This document shows positions 6,305-12,869 of a stretch of DNA of 12,869 bases, piece after piece (position 1 is the stretch's first letter; each line of letters opens with the position of its first letter). The stretch covers positions 1-12,869 of the forward strand of contig JAYVQG010000421.1 of NCBI GenBank assembly GCA_043757025.1, in the 5' to 3' direction. The stretch is from Limnoglobus sp043757025. Lineage in GTDB: Bacteria > Planctomycetota > Planctomycetia > Gemmatales > Gemmataceae. The position numbers and the translations under genes were made by a program. The notes beneath the pieces were generated by a model. That model was not told where the DNA came from. It did not search any database and saw only the letters and a list, made by a program, of their open reading frames with translations.

Positions 6305-8710
6305 TCAGCGTTTCAACGAGTACAGTACGGCGGCTGTGCCCAGTTGCAATGCGCTCTCCGGGTTATACCCCAGACAGTCGGTCGACTTGTGCCGTTCGAG
6401 CGCACAACCGATGTCGAACGGGCTGTAAATGACCACCCAGCGCCCGTCGATCTTGATGCCTTCGAGCAGTGGTGGCAGTTCGAGGTAGCCGCCGTCCGGC
6501 CCGACCCCATCGGCTTTCTCGCGGCGCTTCACCGTGCGGATTTCGGTGCCGTTGAGCTTCTTCGAGTAAAGGAAATCATCGGTTGGTATCCGCTCGAGTT
6601 TGCTATCGGGGAAGAGTTTCTTCGCGTACGCTCGGAACGATTCGTCGAACTCTTTCTTGCCACAACAGGAGTCCGCGAACAGCAAGCCGCCCGTTTCGAG
6701 GGTCATTTTCACGTTCTCCAACTCGGCTTCGGTCATGTCGAATCGCTTGCGGCCGTGCATGTACACGAACTTGAACTTGCCGAGTTCGGCATCGGCGGGG
6801 CCAATGGCTTGCTTGTCTTGAATCACCTGCAAACCCGTGGCTTCCTGGACGTGTGCCATCAGGTTTCGCATCGCCGCCGGCGCAGGGGGGGCTTCGTCGC
6901 GGAGGCGGAGTTGTGCGGGCTTGAACGCGCCGCGCGGTGGGTTGAGTTCGAGTTTGCCGTCGGCGATTTTCACCTTCGAACCGCGCTGTTCGGGCGGCTG
7001 CATCCCCGTTGCATAAGCGATCACATTTCCCGCGAGTTGGTAGGCGCGTTCGCCCCGATTCCCGGCGACTTTGCCCTTCGCGATCATGTATTTGTTTTCT
7101 TCCCAATAGCCCGCCACGGGCTTCGTACAAAGCACGACGACAGTTTTACAACCGCGATCGAGGCACTCGATACCGGGGAAATCGGCAGGCGAGACGTTGT
7201 AGAACGATCGCCAAATCGAGTGTTCGGGCGGCATCCGTTCGAGTTTGTTTTCGGGGAACAACTCGCGCATCAGATCGAGAAATCCATTCGCAAACTCGAC
7301 GTCGCCGCAACACGCTTCGGCAAACAGGAAGCCACCTTCATCGACGTACTTCTTCAGAATTTCCTTCTGCTTCCCGGTGAGTACGGGTCGATCGTGCCCG
7401 TTGAAATAAACGATCGGGCTTGCGAGTAGCGTCTCGATTTCGGCCTTGGTTTCGTCGGGTGTAAAGTCGAGTTTCCGCGTGTCGTAAATTTGCCACGCCA
7501 TTGGCAAGCCGTTGAAGAGTTCGCGGCTCGCGAACTCGGTGAGGTGCCGAACGTCGTTCTGTTTGCGGTTCCAGCCGACGATGCCATTTTCGCCATCGCG
7601 GCCTTGCCCGTAAGCGAGCTTCGTGAGTAACACCGGCGTTTTGCCCTTCGACAAAAACAGCAGTGCGAAACTCGTCGCGACGTTGCTAATGCGGTCGGCG
7701 AGCTTGTCTTGACGCGACCACGTGCCATCGTCGTTTTGCACGCGAACGAGATACTCGCAACCTTCGCGGTACCAGTCGTATTTGCCGATGAAACGCTGCC
7801 CCGAAAGCCGACCCAGACGCTCGATGCCGTAAATGTTGTAGTAGGTCGATTTCAGACCTGGCACGGAGTCGAACGAGAAGCGGCTGGCGATCCAGTTCAT
7901 GCCTTTTGCGACTTGGCCGTTCGTCTCGTAGAGGCCGCACTTCGCGGCCACACCGGTGGCGACGTCGAGTTGTTGTTGGCTTTCGTTCAAGCCCATTCCC
8001 GCTATCAGTAGGCCACTTACGCCTGCCGTAGTCATCGTGAAACTCGGCCCGCTGAGGCTGCCGCCACCGCCACCGATTCGCGTGTAGTCGTACGTCCAAA
8101 ATCCGCCGTTCGGTTTCTCGTCGCGCTGCGTCGAAGTGTAGAGGTCGCGGATGCCCTGCCAGTGCTTGTCTTCGATCTTTACCCCCGCCTGTTTCGCGGC
8201 GTAAAGCCCGAGCAGCGCGTACTGCGTGTTCGACCCGTCGGGGATCGGATTCATCGGGTAACTCCAGCCGCGAATCGCGCCTTTTTCGTACACCGCATTT
8301 GCGATCAACCAGTCGGCATTTCGCTTGATCCGCTGGAGGTCTTTATCTTGCCGTGCCTCGGCAAATACCATCGTCGATAGACCGACGACGTAGGTTTTCT
8401 TCGGTTCCAATCCGCGGAGAAATTCGAGCGCTCGTTGCACGACTTTATCGTCGGCGGGGACGCCGCAATTCAAGAGTGCGAGCGTGGCGAGTGCGGTCTG
8501 CCCGCCGACTTGATCGCTCAGCGATTCGAGCACGACGCCTTCCCAATTGCCCCGCCCCGCCTCTCGTTGTTTGAGCAACGCGACGCCACGCTCGATCGAG
8601 CGATTGACCCGCGTCACGAACTCTTGGTCCGACCCCGGCGGCGCGGAAGGGGCTTCTGCGACAGTCAAAACCAGTGCAAAGGCCGCGAAAAGGATCCCTC
8701 GATATGCCAT
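6305..8710 (-). CDS. Exported protein with terpenoid-cyclase-like helical toroid and two tandem DUF4159-like domains
   Basis: The 801-residue protein begins with a signal peptide (MAYRGILFAAFALVLTVAEA). Residues about 30-360 form repeated alpha-hairpins of the prenyltransferase/squalene-oxidase type, seen as recurring blocks such as GGQTALATLALL (69-80), NTQYALLGLYAA (161-172), TMTTAGVSGLLIAG (225-238), and GGFWTY and DGTWS. The acidic DxDD motif of real terpene cyclases is absent, so this is probably a structural or binding toroid. Two DUF4159-like domains follow, at about 380-570 and 605-800. Matching blocks are GGFLFAEACCGDVEF (459-473) and GGLLFADSCCGKKEF (674-688), then LFPENKLERMP and LFPDSKLERIP. 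DUF4159 has a Rossmann-like, glutamine-amidotransferase-related fold; its function is not established. The start at 8710 is preferred to a GTG at 8740 because the signal peptide starts there and AAGGAAG lies just upstream. Likely periplasmic. Confidence 0.85.
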   Translation of the reverse strand: MAYRGILFAAFALVLTVAEAPSAPPGSDQEFVTRVNRSIERGVALLKQREAGRGNWEGVVLESLSDQVGGQTALATLALLNCGVPADDKVVQRALEFLRGLEPKKTYVVGLSTMVFAEARQDKDLQRIKRNADWLIANAVYEKGAIRGWSYPMNPIPDGSNTQYALLGLYAAKQAGVKIEDKHWQGIRDLYTSTQRDEKPNGGFWTYDYTRIGGGGGSLSGPSFTMTTAGVSGLLIAGMGLNESQQQLDVATGVAAKCGLYETNGQVAKGMNWIASRFSFDSVPGLKSTYYNIYGIERLGRLSGQRFIGKYDWYREGCEYLVRVQNDDGTWSRQDKLADRISNVATSFALLFLSKGKTPVLLTKLAYGQGRDGENGIVGWNRKQNDVRHLTEFASRELFNGLPMAWQIYDTRKLDFTPDETKAEIETLLASPIVYFNGHDRPVLTGKQKEILKKYVDEGGFLFAEACCGDVEFANGFLDLMRELFPENKLERMPPEHSIWRSFYNVSPADFPGIECLDRGCKTVVVLCTKPVAGYWEENKYMIAKGKVAGNRGERAYQLAGNVIAYATGMQPPEQRGSKVKIADGKLELNPPRGAFKPAQLRLRDEAPPAPAAMRNLMAHVQEATGLQVIQDKQAIGPADAELGKFKFVYMHGRKRFDMTEAELENVKMTLETGGLLFADSCCGKKEFDESFRAYAKKLFPDSKLERIPTDDFLYSKKLNGTEIRTVKRREKADGVGPDGGYLELPPLLEGIKIDGRWVVIYSPFDIGCALERHKSTDCLGYNPESALQLGTAAVLYSLKR

Positions 8711-8714
8711 GATG

Positions 8715-8721
8715 CTTCCTT
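8715..8721 (-). promoter_or_regulatory. Shine-Dalgarno site fixing the start of the DUF4159 gene
   Basis: The minus strand reads AAGGAAG, with seven bases between AAGG and the ATG at 8710. It is the clearest ribosome-binding site in the window. It supports the inner ATG over the upstream in-frame GTG at 8740, which would add ten charged residues before the signal peptide. Confidence 0.6.
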
Positions 8722-8774
8722 CGTATCGGACGCGAGCCACTTTCCTATCGTACCAGAATGTTAACCGATGATGT

Positions 8775-8817
8775 CGCGTGGCGTTGGCGACGTTGTGTGA
8801 CTGTCATTCGCCACGCG
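8775..8817 (-). other. 9-bp inverted repeat between purL and the DUF4159 gene
   Basis: CGCGTGGCG (8775-8783) and CGCCACGCG (8809-8817) are perfect inverted arms with a 25-base loop. The arms start about a dozen bases after the purL stop. In the RNA, part of the 5' arm (GGCGA) could instead pair with a nearer TCGCC (8786-8790), so two folds compete. No T-run follows, so an intrinsic terminator is not shown. It may mark the end of the purL transcript or a processing point. The rest of the 118-base gap shows no convincing promoter. Confidence 0.35.
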
Positions 8818-8828
8818 GCCGGAATTCT

Positions 8829-11717
8829 TTACCAACGTAACGGTTTTTGCCACGATTCCTTCAGTTCCGAAAGTTTCGCCCAGACGATCCATTCGCCGGA
8901 TGCCCCCGCGATGCGTAACCGTTGCTCGGTCGTTGTCGTACCGATTTTCGCGAACGGCAGGTTACCGAGTACAGCCGCGAGTGCGTTCGCATCGCTCGGT
9001 TTCACTTCTATTATGAACCGCGTTGTCGATTCGCTGAACAACCGGACTTCGTCGCTGAGGTCGCTCGCTGACAGCCCGTTGACATCGACGCCGACGCCGC
9101 CCGCGAATGCCATCTCGGCAATCGCCACGGCGAGGCCACCCTCGCTGAGATCGTGGCACGATCGCACGACGCCCGATGAGATGGCGAGGTGCATCGCGGC
9201 AAAAATCTTCGGTGCGACTTCGAGGTTCGGCCGCGGTGCGTTCCCGCCATCGCGGCCCGTTACCAGGTGGTAATGCGAACCGCCGAGTTCGTCGTGCGTC
9301 TCGCCCATCAGGTAAATATCGTTACCCGCGGCCTTCAGGTCCATCGTCACGCACTTTGAAATATCGGGCACTCGGCCGAGTGCGGAAATCAATAGCGTGT
9401 GGGGAATCGTGATGCGTTGCGTCGGCGAACGATACTCGTTGTTGAGGCTGTCCTTGCCGCTAATGAAAGGCGTGCCATATGCCAACGCGACATCGCGGCA
9501 CGCTTCGGCGGTGCGAACGAGCGCGCCGAGCATTTGCGGATCGTTGACGTTGCCCCAACAGAAGTTATCGAGAATGGCGGTGTGTGCCGGGTCCGCGCCG
9601 ACAGCTACTACGTTCCGCATCGCTTCGTCGATGGCCGCCGCGGCACCGGCCCACGGGTCGATGTCGGCATATCGCGGATTGATCCCGTTGCCGATAGCCG
9701 CACCGACTTGCGAACCGAGTACGGGCATAATCACGGCGGCATCCGACGGGCCATCGTTCTTCACGCCGACTAGCGGCTTGATGACACTACCACCCTGCAC
9801 CTCGTGATCGTACTGGCGAATCACCCATTCCTTCGAACAAACGGTGTAGCTGGCGAGTATCAGCATTAGCGCGTCTTGCACGCTGATTGACGATGCCGTG
9901 TCAGTCGCGGTCGTTGCTTTCGGCGCGGTCCATTCGGCGATGCGGACGACTTGCGGGCGGCCATCGTGGAGGAACGCCATCGAGACATCGGCGACACGCT
10001 GACCAAGGTATGTCAGTTCGAGTTTACCCGTATCGGTGAACTCGCCGAGATCGAACGCCTCGACGCCCTCGGACTCGCACAGTGCTTGTAAATCAGGCCA
10101 GTTTGCGGGCGGTACCGAGAGTACGATCCGTTCTTGCGATTCGCTGATCCAGATTTCGGTGTAACTCAGGCCGTCGTATTTTAACAGTGCCTTATCGAGT
10201 TCGACGCGGGCACCGCACTCGGCTCCCATCTCGCCGACGGCGGAGCTAAAGCCTCCCGCGCCGCAATCGGTAATCGCGGTGTACAGCCGTCGGTCGCGGG
10301 CTTGCAAGATCACGTCGAGGACTTTTTTCTCCTCGATCGCGTTACCGATCTGCACCGCCCCGCCACTGACTTTCTCCGATTGATCGGTGAGTTGTTCCGA
10401 CGAAAACGTCGCGCCGTGAATGCCATCGCGACCGGTGCGGCCACCGACGGCAATGATGCGTTCGCCGGGCGAAACGAGCTTCCATTCCATGCCAACCGGG
10501 ATCAGGCCAACGGTGCCACAGAAGACGAGCGGGTTCGCCAAATAGCGGTCGTCGAACAGGATCGCGCCGTTGACGGTGGGGATGCCCATGCGGTTGCCGT
10601 AGTCGCGTACGCCGGCCACGACGCCGTTCATAATGCGGCGCGGATGGATGACGCCGGGCGGCAGTTGCTCTGGCGGAAAGTCCGGGTTTGCGAAACAAAA
10701 AATGTCGGTGTTGCAGATCGGCTGCCCGCCGAGGCCGGTGCCAAGAACATCGCGAATCACACCACCGAGGCCGGTGTTCGCGCCGCCGTACGGTTCGATA
10801 GCACTCGGTCGATTGTGCGTTTCGACCTTAAAACAGAGGTGAAATTGGTCGTCGAACGCGACGATGCCCGCGTTGTCGGAGAATACGCTGACGCACCAAT
10901 CGTTCGCGCCGAGGTTCTTGCGGATCGTCTGCGTCGCCCCGAAGATCGTCTCTTTCAGCAAGTTTTCGTAGCGCCGCGTCGTCGTGCCCGTGGCGGTCGT
11001 TTCGGTGTATTCGATCGTCCCTTTCAGCGTTTTGTGCGAACAATGTTCGGACCACGTTTGTGCGATCGATTCCAGTTCGATGTCGGTCGGGTCGCGGTCG
11101 AGTTCGCGAAAATGCTGCTGAATCGTCCGCATTTCATCGAGCGACAATGCGAGTTGGCCATCCTTACTAATTTGCACCAGAGCGGCATCATCGAGGTTGC
11201 GCAGCGGCACGATGGTAATTTTGAAATCGTAGCGTTTGCCGCGCGTGAAGTGTTCGGGTTGCAGTGTGCCGGTGATGATGCGTTCGATGGCATCGTTCGC
11301 CAACACGCGGCGAAACAGCGTTTCGCGGTCATTGGCCACGAGTTCGCGAGTACTGAAGTAACGCCGGAACGTGTGAATTTGCGTGAGGGGAATGCCGATG
11401 TCGCGCGATGCGGCGAGCACGCTTTCGGAGACGGGGTCCATGACGCCGGGCTTCAGAAGGACCGTATACGAATGCCCGTCGGCAATCGTGCCGACCGGCG
11501 AAACGGTGACAGTTTCGACGAGGGAGTCGACGAGCAATTCGCGTGCGAGCGTCGCCGCTTCGGCATCGTCGAACTCGCCCTCGAACAGGAACCCCCGCGC
11601 GGCGGCGGAAATCAAATCGCTGCCCCGTTTACCGTGGGTTAAGAGATCGAATTCCTCACACACGCGGTCGCGCTCGGCATCGCGGCCCACCGGTCGAATT
11701 TCAGCTTCCCACAGCAT
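8829..11717 (-). CDS. purL: Phosphoribosylformylglycinamidine synthase, PurL type with tandem PurS-like N-terminus, no glutaminase domain
   Basis: This enzyme converts FGAR, ATP and ammonia from glutamine to FGAM in cytoplasmic purine synthesis. At 962 residues it is longer than stand-alone small PurL (about 720-750) and shorter than the E. coli type (about 1295). Residues 1-150 look like two PurS-like halves: LWEAEIRP (2-9) starts the first and SYTVLLKPGVMDP (83-95) the second. The synthase core shows the signature WSEHCSHKT (222-230, with His225), ETHNRPSAIEPYGG (299-312), GGRTGRDGIHGATFSS (425-440), GAGGFSSAVGEMG (486-498), GKDSLNNE (754-761) and HDLSEGGLAVAIAEMAF (855-871). The protein ends at WQKPLRW with no class I glutaminase, so a separate PurQ must exist outside the window. 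Its ATG lies inside the end of tyrA (17-base overlap), so the two are probably co-transcribed and translationally coupled. Confidence 0.96.
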   Translation of the reverse strand: MLWEAEIRPVGRDAERDRVCEEFDLLTHGKRGSDLISAAARGFLFEGEFDDAEAATLARELLVDSLVETVTVSPVGTIADGHSYTVLLKPGVMDPVSESVLAASRDIGIPLTQIHTFRRYFSTRELVANDRETLFRRVLANDAIERIITGTLQPEHFTRGKRYDFKITIVPLRNLDDAALVQISKDGQLALSLDEMRTIQQHFRELDRDPTDIELESIAQTWSEHCSHKTLKGTIEYTETTATGTTTRRYENLLKETIFGATQTIRKNLGANDWCVSVFSDNAGIVAFDDQFHLCFKVETHNRPSAIEPYGGANTGLGGVIRDVLGTGLGGQPICNTDIFCFANPDFPPEQLPPGVIHPRRIMNGVVAGVRDYGNRMGIPTVNGAILFDDRYLANPLVFCGTVGLIPVGMEWKLVSPGERIIAVGGRTGRDGIHGATFSSEQLTDQSEKVSGGAVQIGNAIEEKKVLDVILQARDRRLYTAITDCGAGGFSSAVGEMGAECGARVELDKALLKYDGLSYTEIWISESQERIVLSVPPANWPDLQALCESEGVEAFDLGEFTDTGKLELTYLGQRVADVSMAFLHDGRPQVVRIAEWTAPKATTATDTASSISVQDALMLILASYTVCSKEWVIRQYDHEVQGGSVIKPLVGVKNDGPSDAAVIMPVLGSQVGAAIGNGINPRYADIDPWAGAAAAIDEAMRNVVAVGADPAHTAILDNFCWGNVNDPQMLGALVRTAEACRDVALAYGTPFISGKDSLNNEYRSPTQRITIPHTLLISALGRVPDISKCVTMDLKAAGNDIYLMGETHDELGGSHYHLVTGRDGGNAPRPNLEVAPKIFAAMHLAISSGVVRSCHDLSEGGLAVAIAEMAFAGGVGVDVNGLSASDLSDEVRLFSESTTRFIIEVKPSDANALAAVLGNLPFAKIGTTTTEQRLRIAGASGEWIVWAKLSELKESWQKPLRW

Positions 11718-12531
11718 CGCGCACCCGTTTCCCTTCGTTGAGCCAATGAATCAAACCCGCACCATCGTCGGCCGCAAGCAACTTGCGGAACGTATCGAAC
11801 TGCTCCGCGAAGCGGTCGCACGCGGCCAACACTTCTTCGCGATTCGTGCGAAAGATCGGTTCCCAAATCGCCGGTTCGGCCGCTGCAATTCGCGTCGTAT
11901 CTTTGAACCCACCTGCCGCAATCGCCAGATGCACCGGATCGACGACACCCGCGAGCGCCGCCGCCACCGCGTGTGGCAAATGGCTGATATACGCCACCGC
12001 GCGATCGTGCTGTTCGGGCGACATCTCGACGACGCGACTGCCGAGTGCTTCCCAGAATTGCGCGATGCGCCTTACAGAAGCCGGCTCGCTGTTTTTGTGC
12101 GGCGTTACGATACAAACGCGATTCTGGAACAAGTCGGATCGCGCGAAAGTGGCTCCTTTTTTCTCGGAACCGGCCATCGGGTGACTACCGACGAAACTGG
12201 CGGTTTCGCGCAGGTTCTCGACGATGTCGCGTTTGGTGCTACCGACATCGGTGATGAGGCAACCGCGCGGGCAGTGCGGGGCGATTTCGCGAATTTGCCG
12301 CACGATGTCGTCGACGGGCGTGCAGACAATCACGAGATCGGCGTGGGTGACACCCGCAATCGGGTCGGTCGTGTATTCGTCGAGAATGCCCGCGTGCTTG
12401 GCTTCCTGCAATCGCGATTCGCTGCGTCCGACACCGATTACGCTGCGAGCCACATGCTTGGCTTTCGCAGCGAGTCCGAGCGACCCGCCGAGCAAACCGA
12501 CGCCGAAGATTGCGAGCGTATCGAAAAGCAT
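11701..12531 (-). CDS. tyrA: Prephenate/arogenate dehydrogenase
   Basis: The 276-residue protein oxidatively decarboxylates prephenate (or arogenate) with NAD(P)+ in tyrosine synthesis, in the cytoplasm. The Rossmann motif GVGLLGGS is at residues 10-17. DVGSTK (95-100), GSHPMAGSEKKG (115-126, with the His117 position used by the family in catalysis), SHLPH (183-187) and GGFKDTTRIA (207-216) are all typical TyrA blocks. There is no chorismate mutase or ACT domain. The length matches the stand-alone enzyme family. An upstream in-frame ATG at 12675 would add 48 residues without family resemblance. The ATG at 12531, seven codons before the Rossmann beta-strand and glycine motif, is the natural start, although no strong Shine-Dalgarno precedes it. 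Prephenate versus arogenate preference cannot be read with confidence. The 3' end overlaps purL by 17 bases. Confidence 0.93.
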   Translation of the reverse strand: MLFDTLAIFGVGLLGGSLGLAAKAKHVARSVIGVGRSESRLQEAKHAGILDEYTTDPIAGVTHADLVIVCTPVDDIVRQIREIAPHCPRGCLITDVGSTKRDIVENLRETASFVGSHPMAGSEKKGATFARSDLFQNRVCIVTPHKNSEPASVRRIAQFWEALGSRVVEMSPEQHDRAVAYISHLPHAVAAALAGVVDPVHLAIAAGGFKDTTRIAAAEPAIWEPIFRTNREEVLAACDRFAEQFDTFRKLLAADDGAGLIHWLNEGKRVRDAVGS

Positions 12532-12696
12532 AGTGTGACTTCGTGCGTGAATTTCGTTCGCTGGTGTTATACCGAAACGCACGCAGATTCCGCGTGTTCC
12601 GCAGTGAATTCCACTCAATTTGTCGTTCAGTTTGGGATGCAGATTGCAGGAGAAAACGAACGCACGGATCGACATACGCGATATGTCACAGACTGA
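12532..12696. other. Non-coding stretch upstream of tyrA
   Basis: No gene is supported here. On the minus strand a TATAAC (12566-12571) lies about 35 bases before the tyrA start and could be a -10 element, but I see no matching -35 box. A 17-bp dyad lies at 12671-12687 and is listed separately. The stretch would be the natural place for the promoter of the tyrA-purL pair. Confidence 0.4.
12671..12687. promoter_or_regulatory. Palindromic dyad GACATA-N5-TATGTC, possible operator
   Basis: Two perfect 6-base inverted arms (12671-12676 and 12682-12687) flank CGCGA. The dyad lies about 140-155 bases upstream of the tyrA start and about 10 bases beyond the stop of the possible partial gene at 12697. 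Size and spacing fit a dimeric regulator site, but one copy is seen and no regulator is known. A small RNA hairpin is the alternative. Confidence 0.25.
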
Positions 12697-12867
12697 TCAC
12701 ATCGAGTTTCTGGGTGGCCACTCGACCAATTTCTCGACACCACCGGAGATTTCAAGGAATACGTCCGACACCCACCAGCAATTCCCGGTCGTGTCGGAGG
12801 ACAATTTCCCAAATTCGCCATTTTGACATTCTCTGTGCGGATGCGATAGCCACCTATCGGTCGAACC
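12697..12867 (-). CDS. Possible 3' end of an unidentified gene running off the window
   Basis: This minus-strand frame stays open for 56 codons from the window edge to a TGA at 12697-12699. Its translation has a protein-like central part (SSDTTGNCWWVSDV, then FLEISGGVEKLVEWPPRNSM at the end). It has the same direction as the five real genes. I do not recognise the product. Two other frames over the same bases are also open (a plus-strand frame and a second minus-strand frame), so an open frame alone proves little. The perfect inverted repeat TCCGACAC/GTGTCGGA (12764-12771, 12791-12798) lies inside it. It could equally be non-coding. Confidence 0.25.
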   Translation of the reverse strand, partial: GSTDRWLSHPHRECQNGEFGKLSSDTTGNCWWVSDVFLEISGGVEKLVEWPPRNSM

Positions 12868-12869
12868 TC

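Noticed and set aside
6620..8620. Terpene or squalene cyclase activity for the toroid domain
   Set aside because: The DxDD catalytic motif of squalene-hopene-type cyclases is not present. The fold alone does not support enzyme activity.
8711..8740. Upstream GTG start for the DUF4159 protein
   Set aside because: It would put ten residues, two of them Arg and one Glu, in front of a good signal peptide, and it lacks the Shine-Dalgarno site that precedes the ATG at 8710.
12566..12571. TATAAC as a firm tyrA -10 promoter element
   Set aside because: No -35 hexamer is found at 16-18 bases upstream, and such hexamers arise by chance.
12532..12675. N-terminal extension of TyrA starting at 12675
   Set aside because: The extra 48 residues do not resemble the family, which starts just before the Rossmann glycine motif. 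The ATG at 12531 fits the normal length.
10302..12696. Long plus-strand open frames opposite purL and tyrA (446 and 437 codons)
   Set aside because: They are antisense to two unmistakable enzyme genes and encode Arg-rich, low-complexity translations without motifs.
12764..12798. 8-bp inverted repeat TCCGACAC/GTGTCGGA as a terminator
   Set aside because: The loop is 19 bases, there is no T-run on either strand, and it may lie inside a coding frame.

Overview
The window holds five large, confidently readable genes, all on the minus strand. In transcription order (high to low coordinates) they are: a prephenate/arogenate dehydrogenase (TyrA, 11701-12531), a long PurL-type phosphoribosylformylglycinamidine synthase (8829-11717), an exported protein with a terpenoid-cyclase-like helical toroid and two DUF4159-like domains (6305-8710), a 1008-residue multi-pass membrane protein of no family I recognise (3206-6232), and an M1 metallopeptidase fused to an Omp85/surface-antigen outer-membrane beta-barrel (122-3139). 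The long plus-strand open frames opposite these genes are codon-bias shadows.

The organism is a bacterium with an outer membrane. The toroid plus DUF4159 exported protein, the long PurL with a tandem PurS-like N-terminus, the mostly weak Shine-Dalgarno sites and the moderately high G+C together suggest Planctomycetota, probably a Gemmata-like lineage. This is inference; there is no rRNA or other marker gene in the window.

Layout: 12532-12869 is a stretch without a confident gene. It holds a 17-bp dyad and possibly the 3' end of a further minus-strand gene. tyrA and purL overlap by 17 bases and form a housekeeping pair (tyrosine and purine synthesis). After purL comes a 118-base gap with a 9-bp inverted repeat, then three envelope-type genes separated by 72 and 66 bases. 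Each of the three gaps contains an inverted repeat able to form an RNA hairpin, and none has a terminator-like T-run.

The most interesting part is 122-8710: an exported two-domain protein, a large unknown membrane protein and a peptidase-barrel fusion, all co-directional. They could work together at the cell envelope, but the only evidence for that is proximity, orientation and predicted location. I see no mobile elements, CRISPR arrays, tRNA or rRNA genes.
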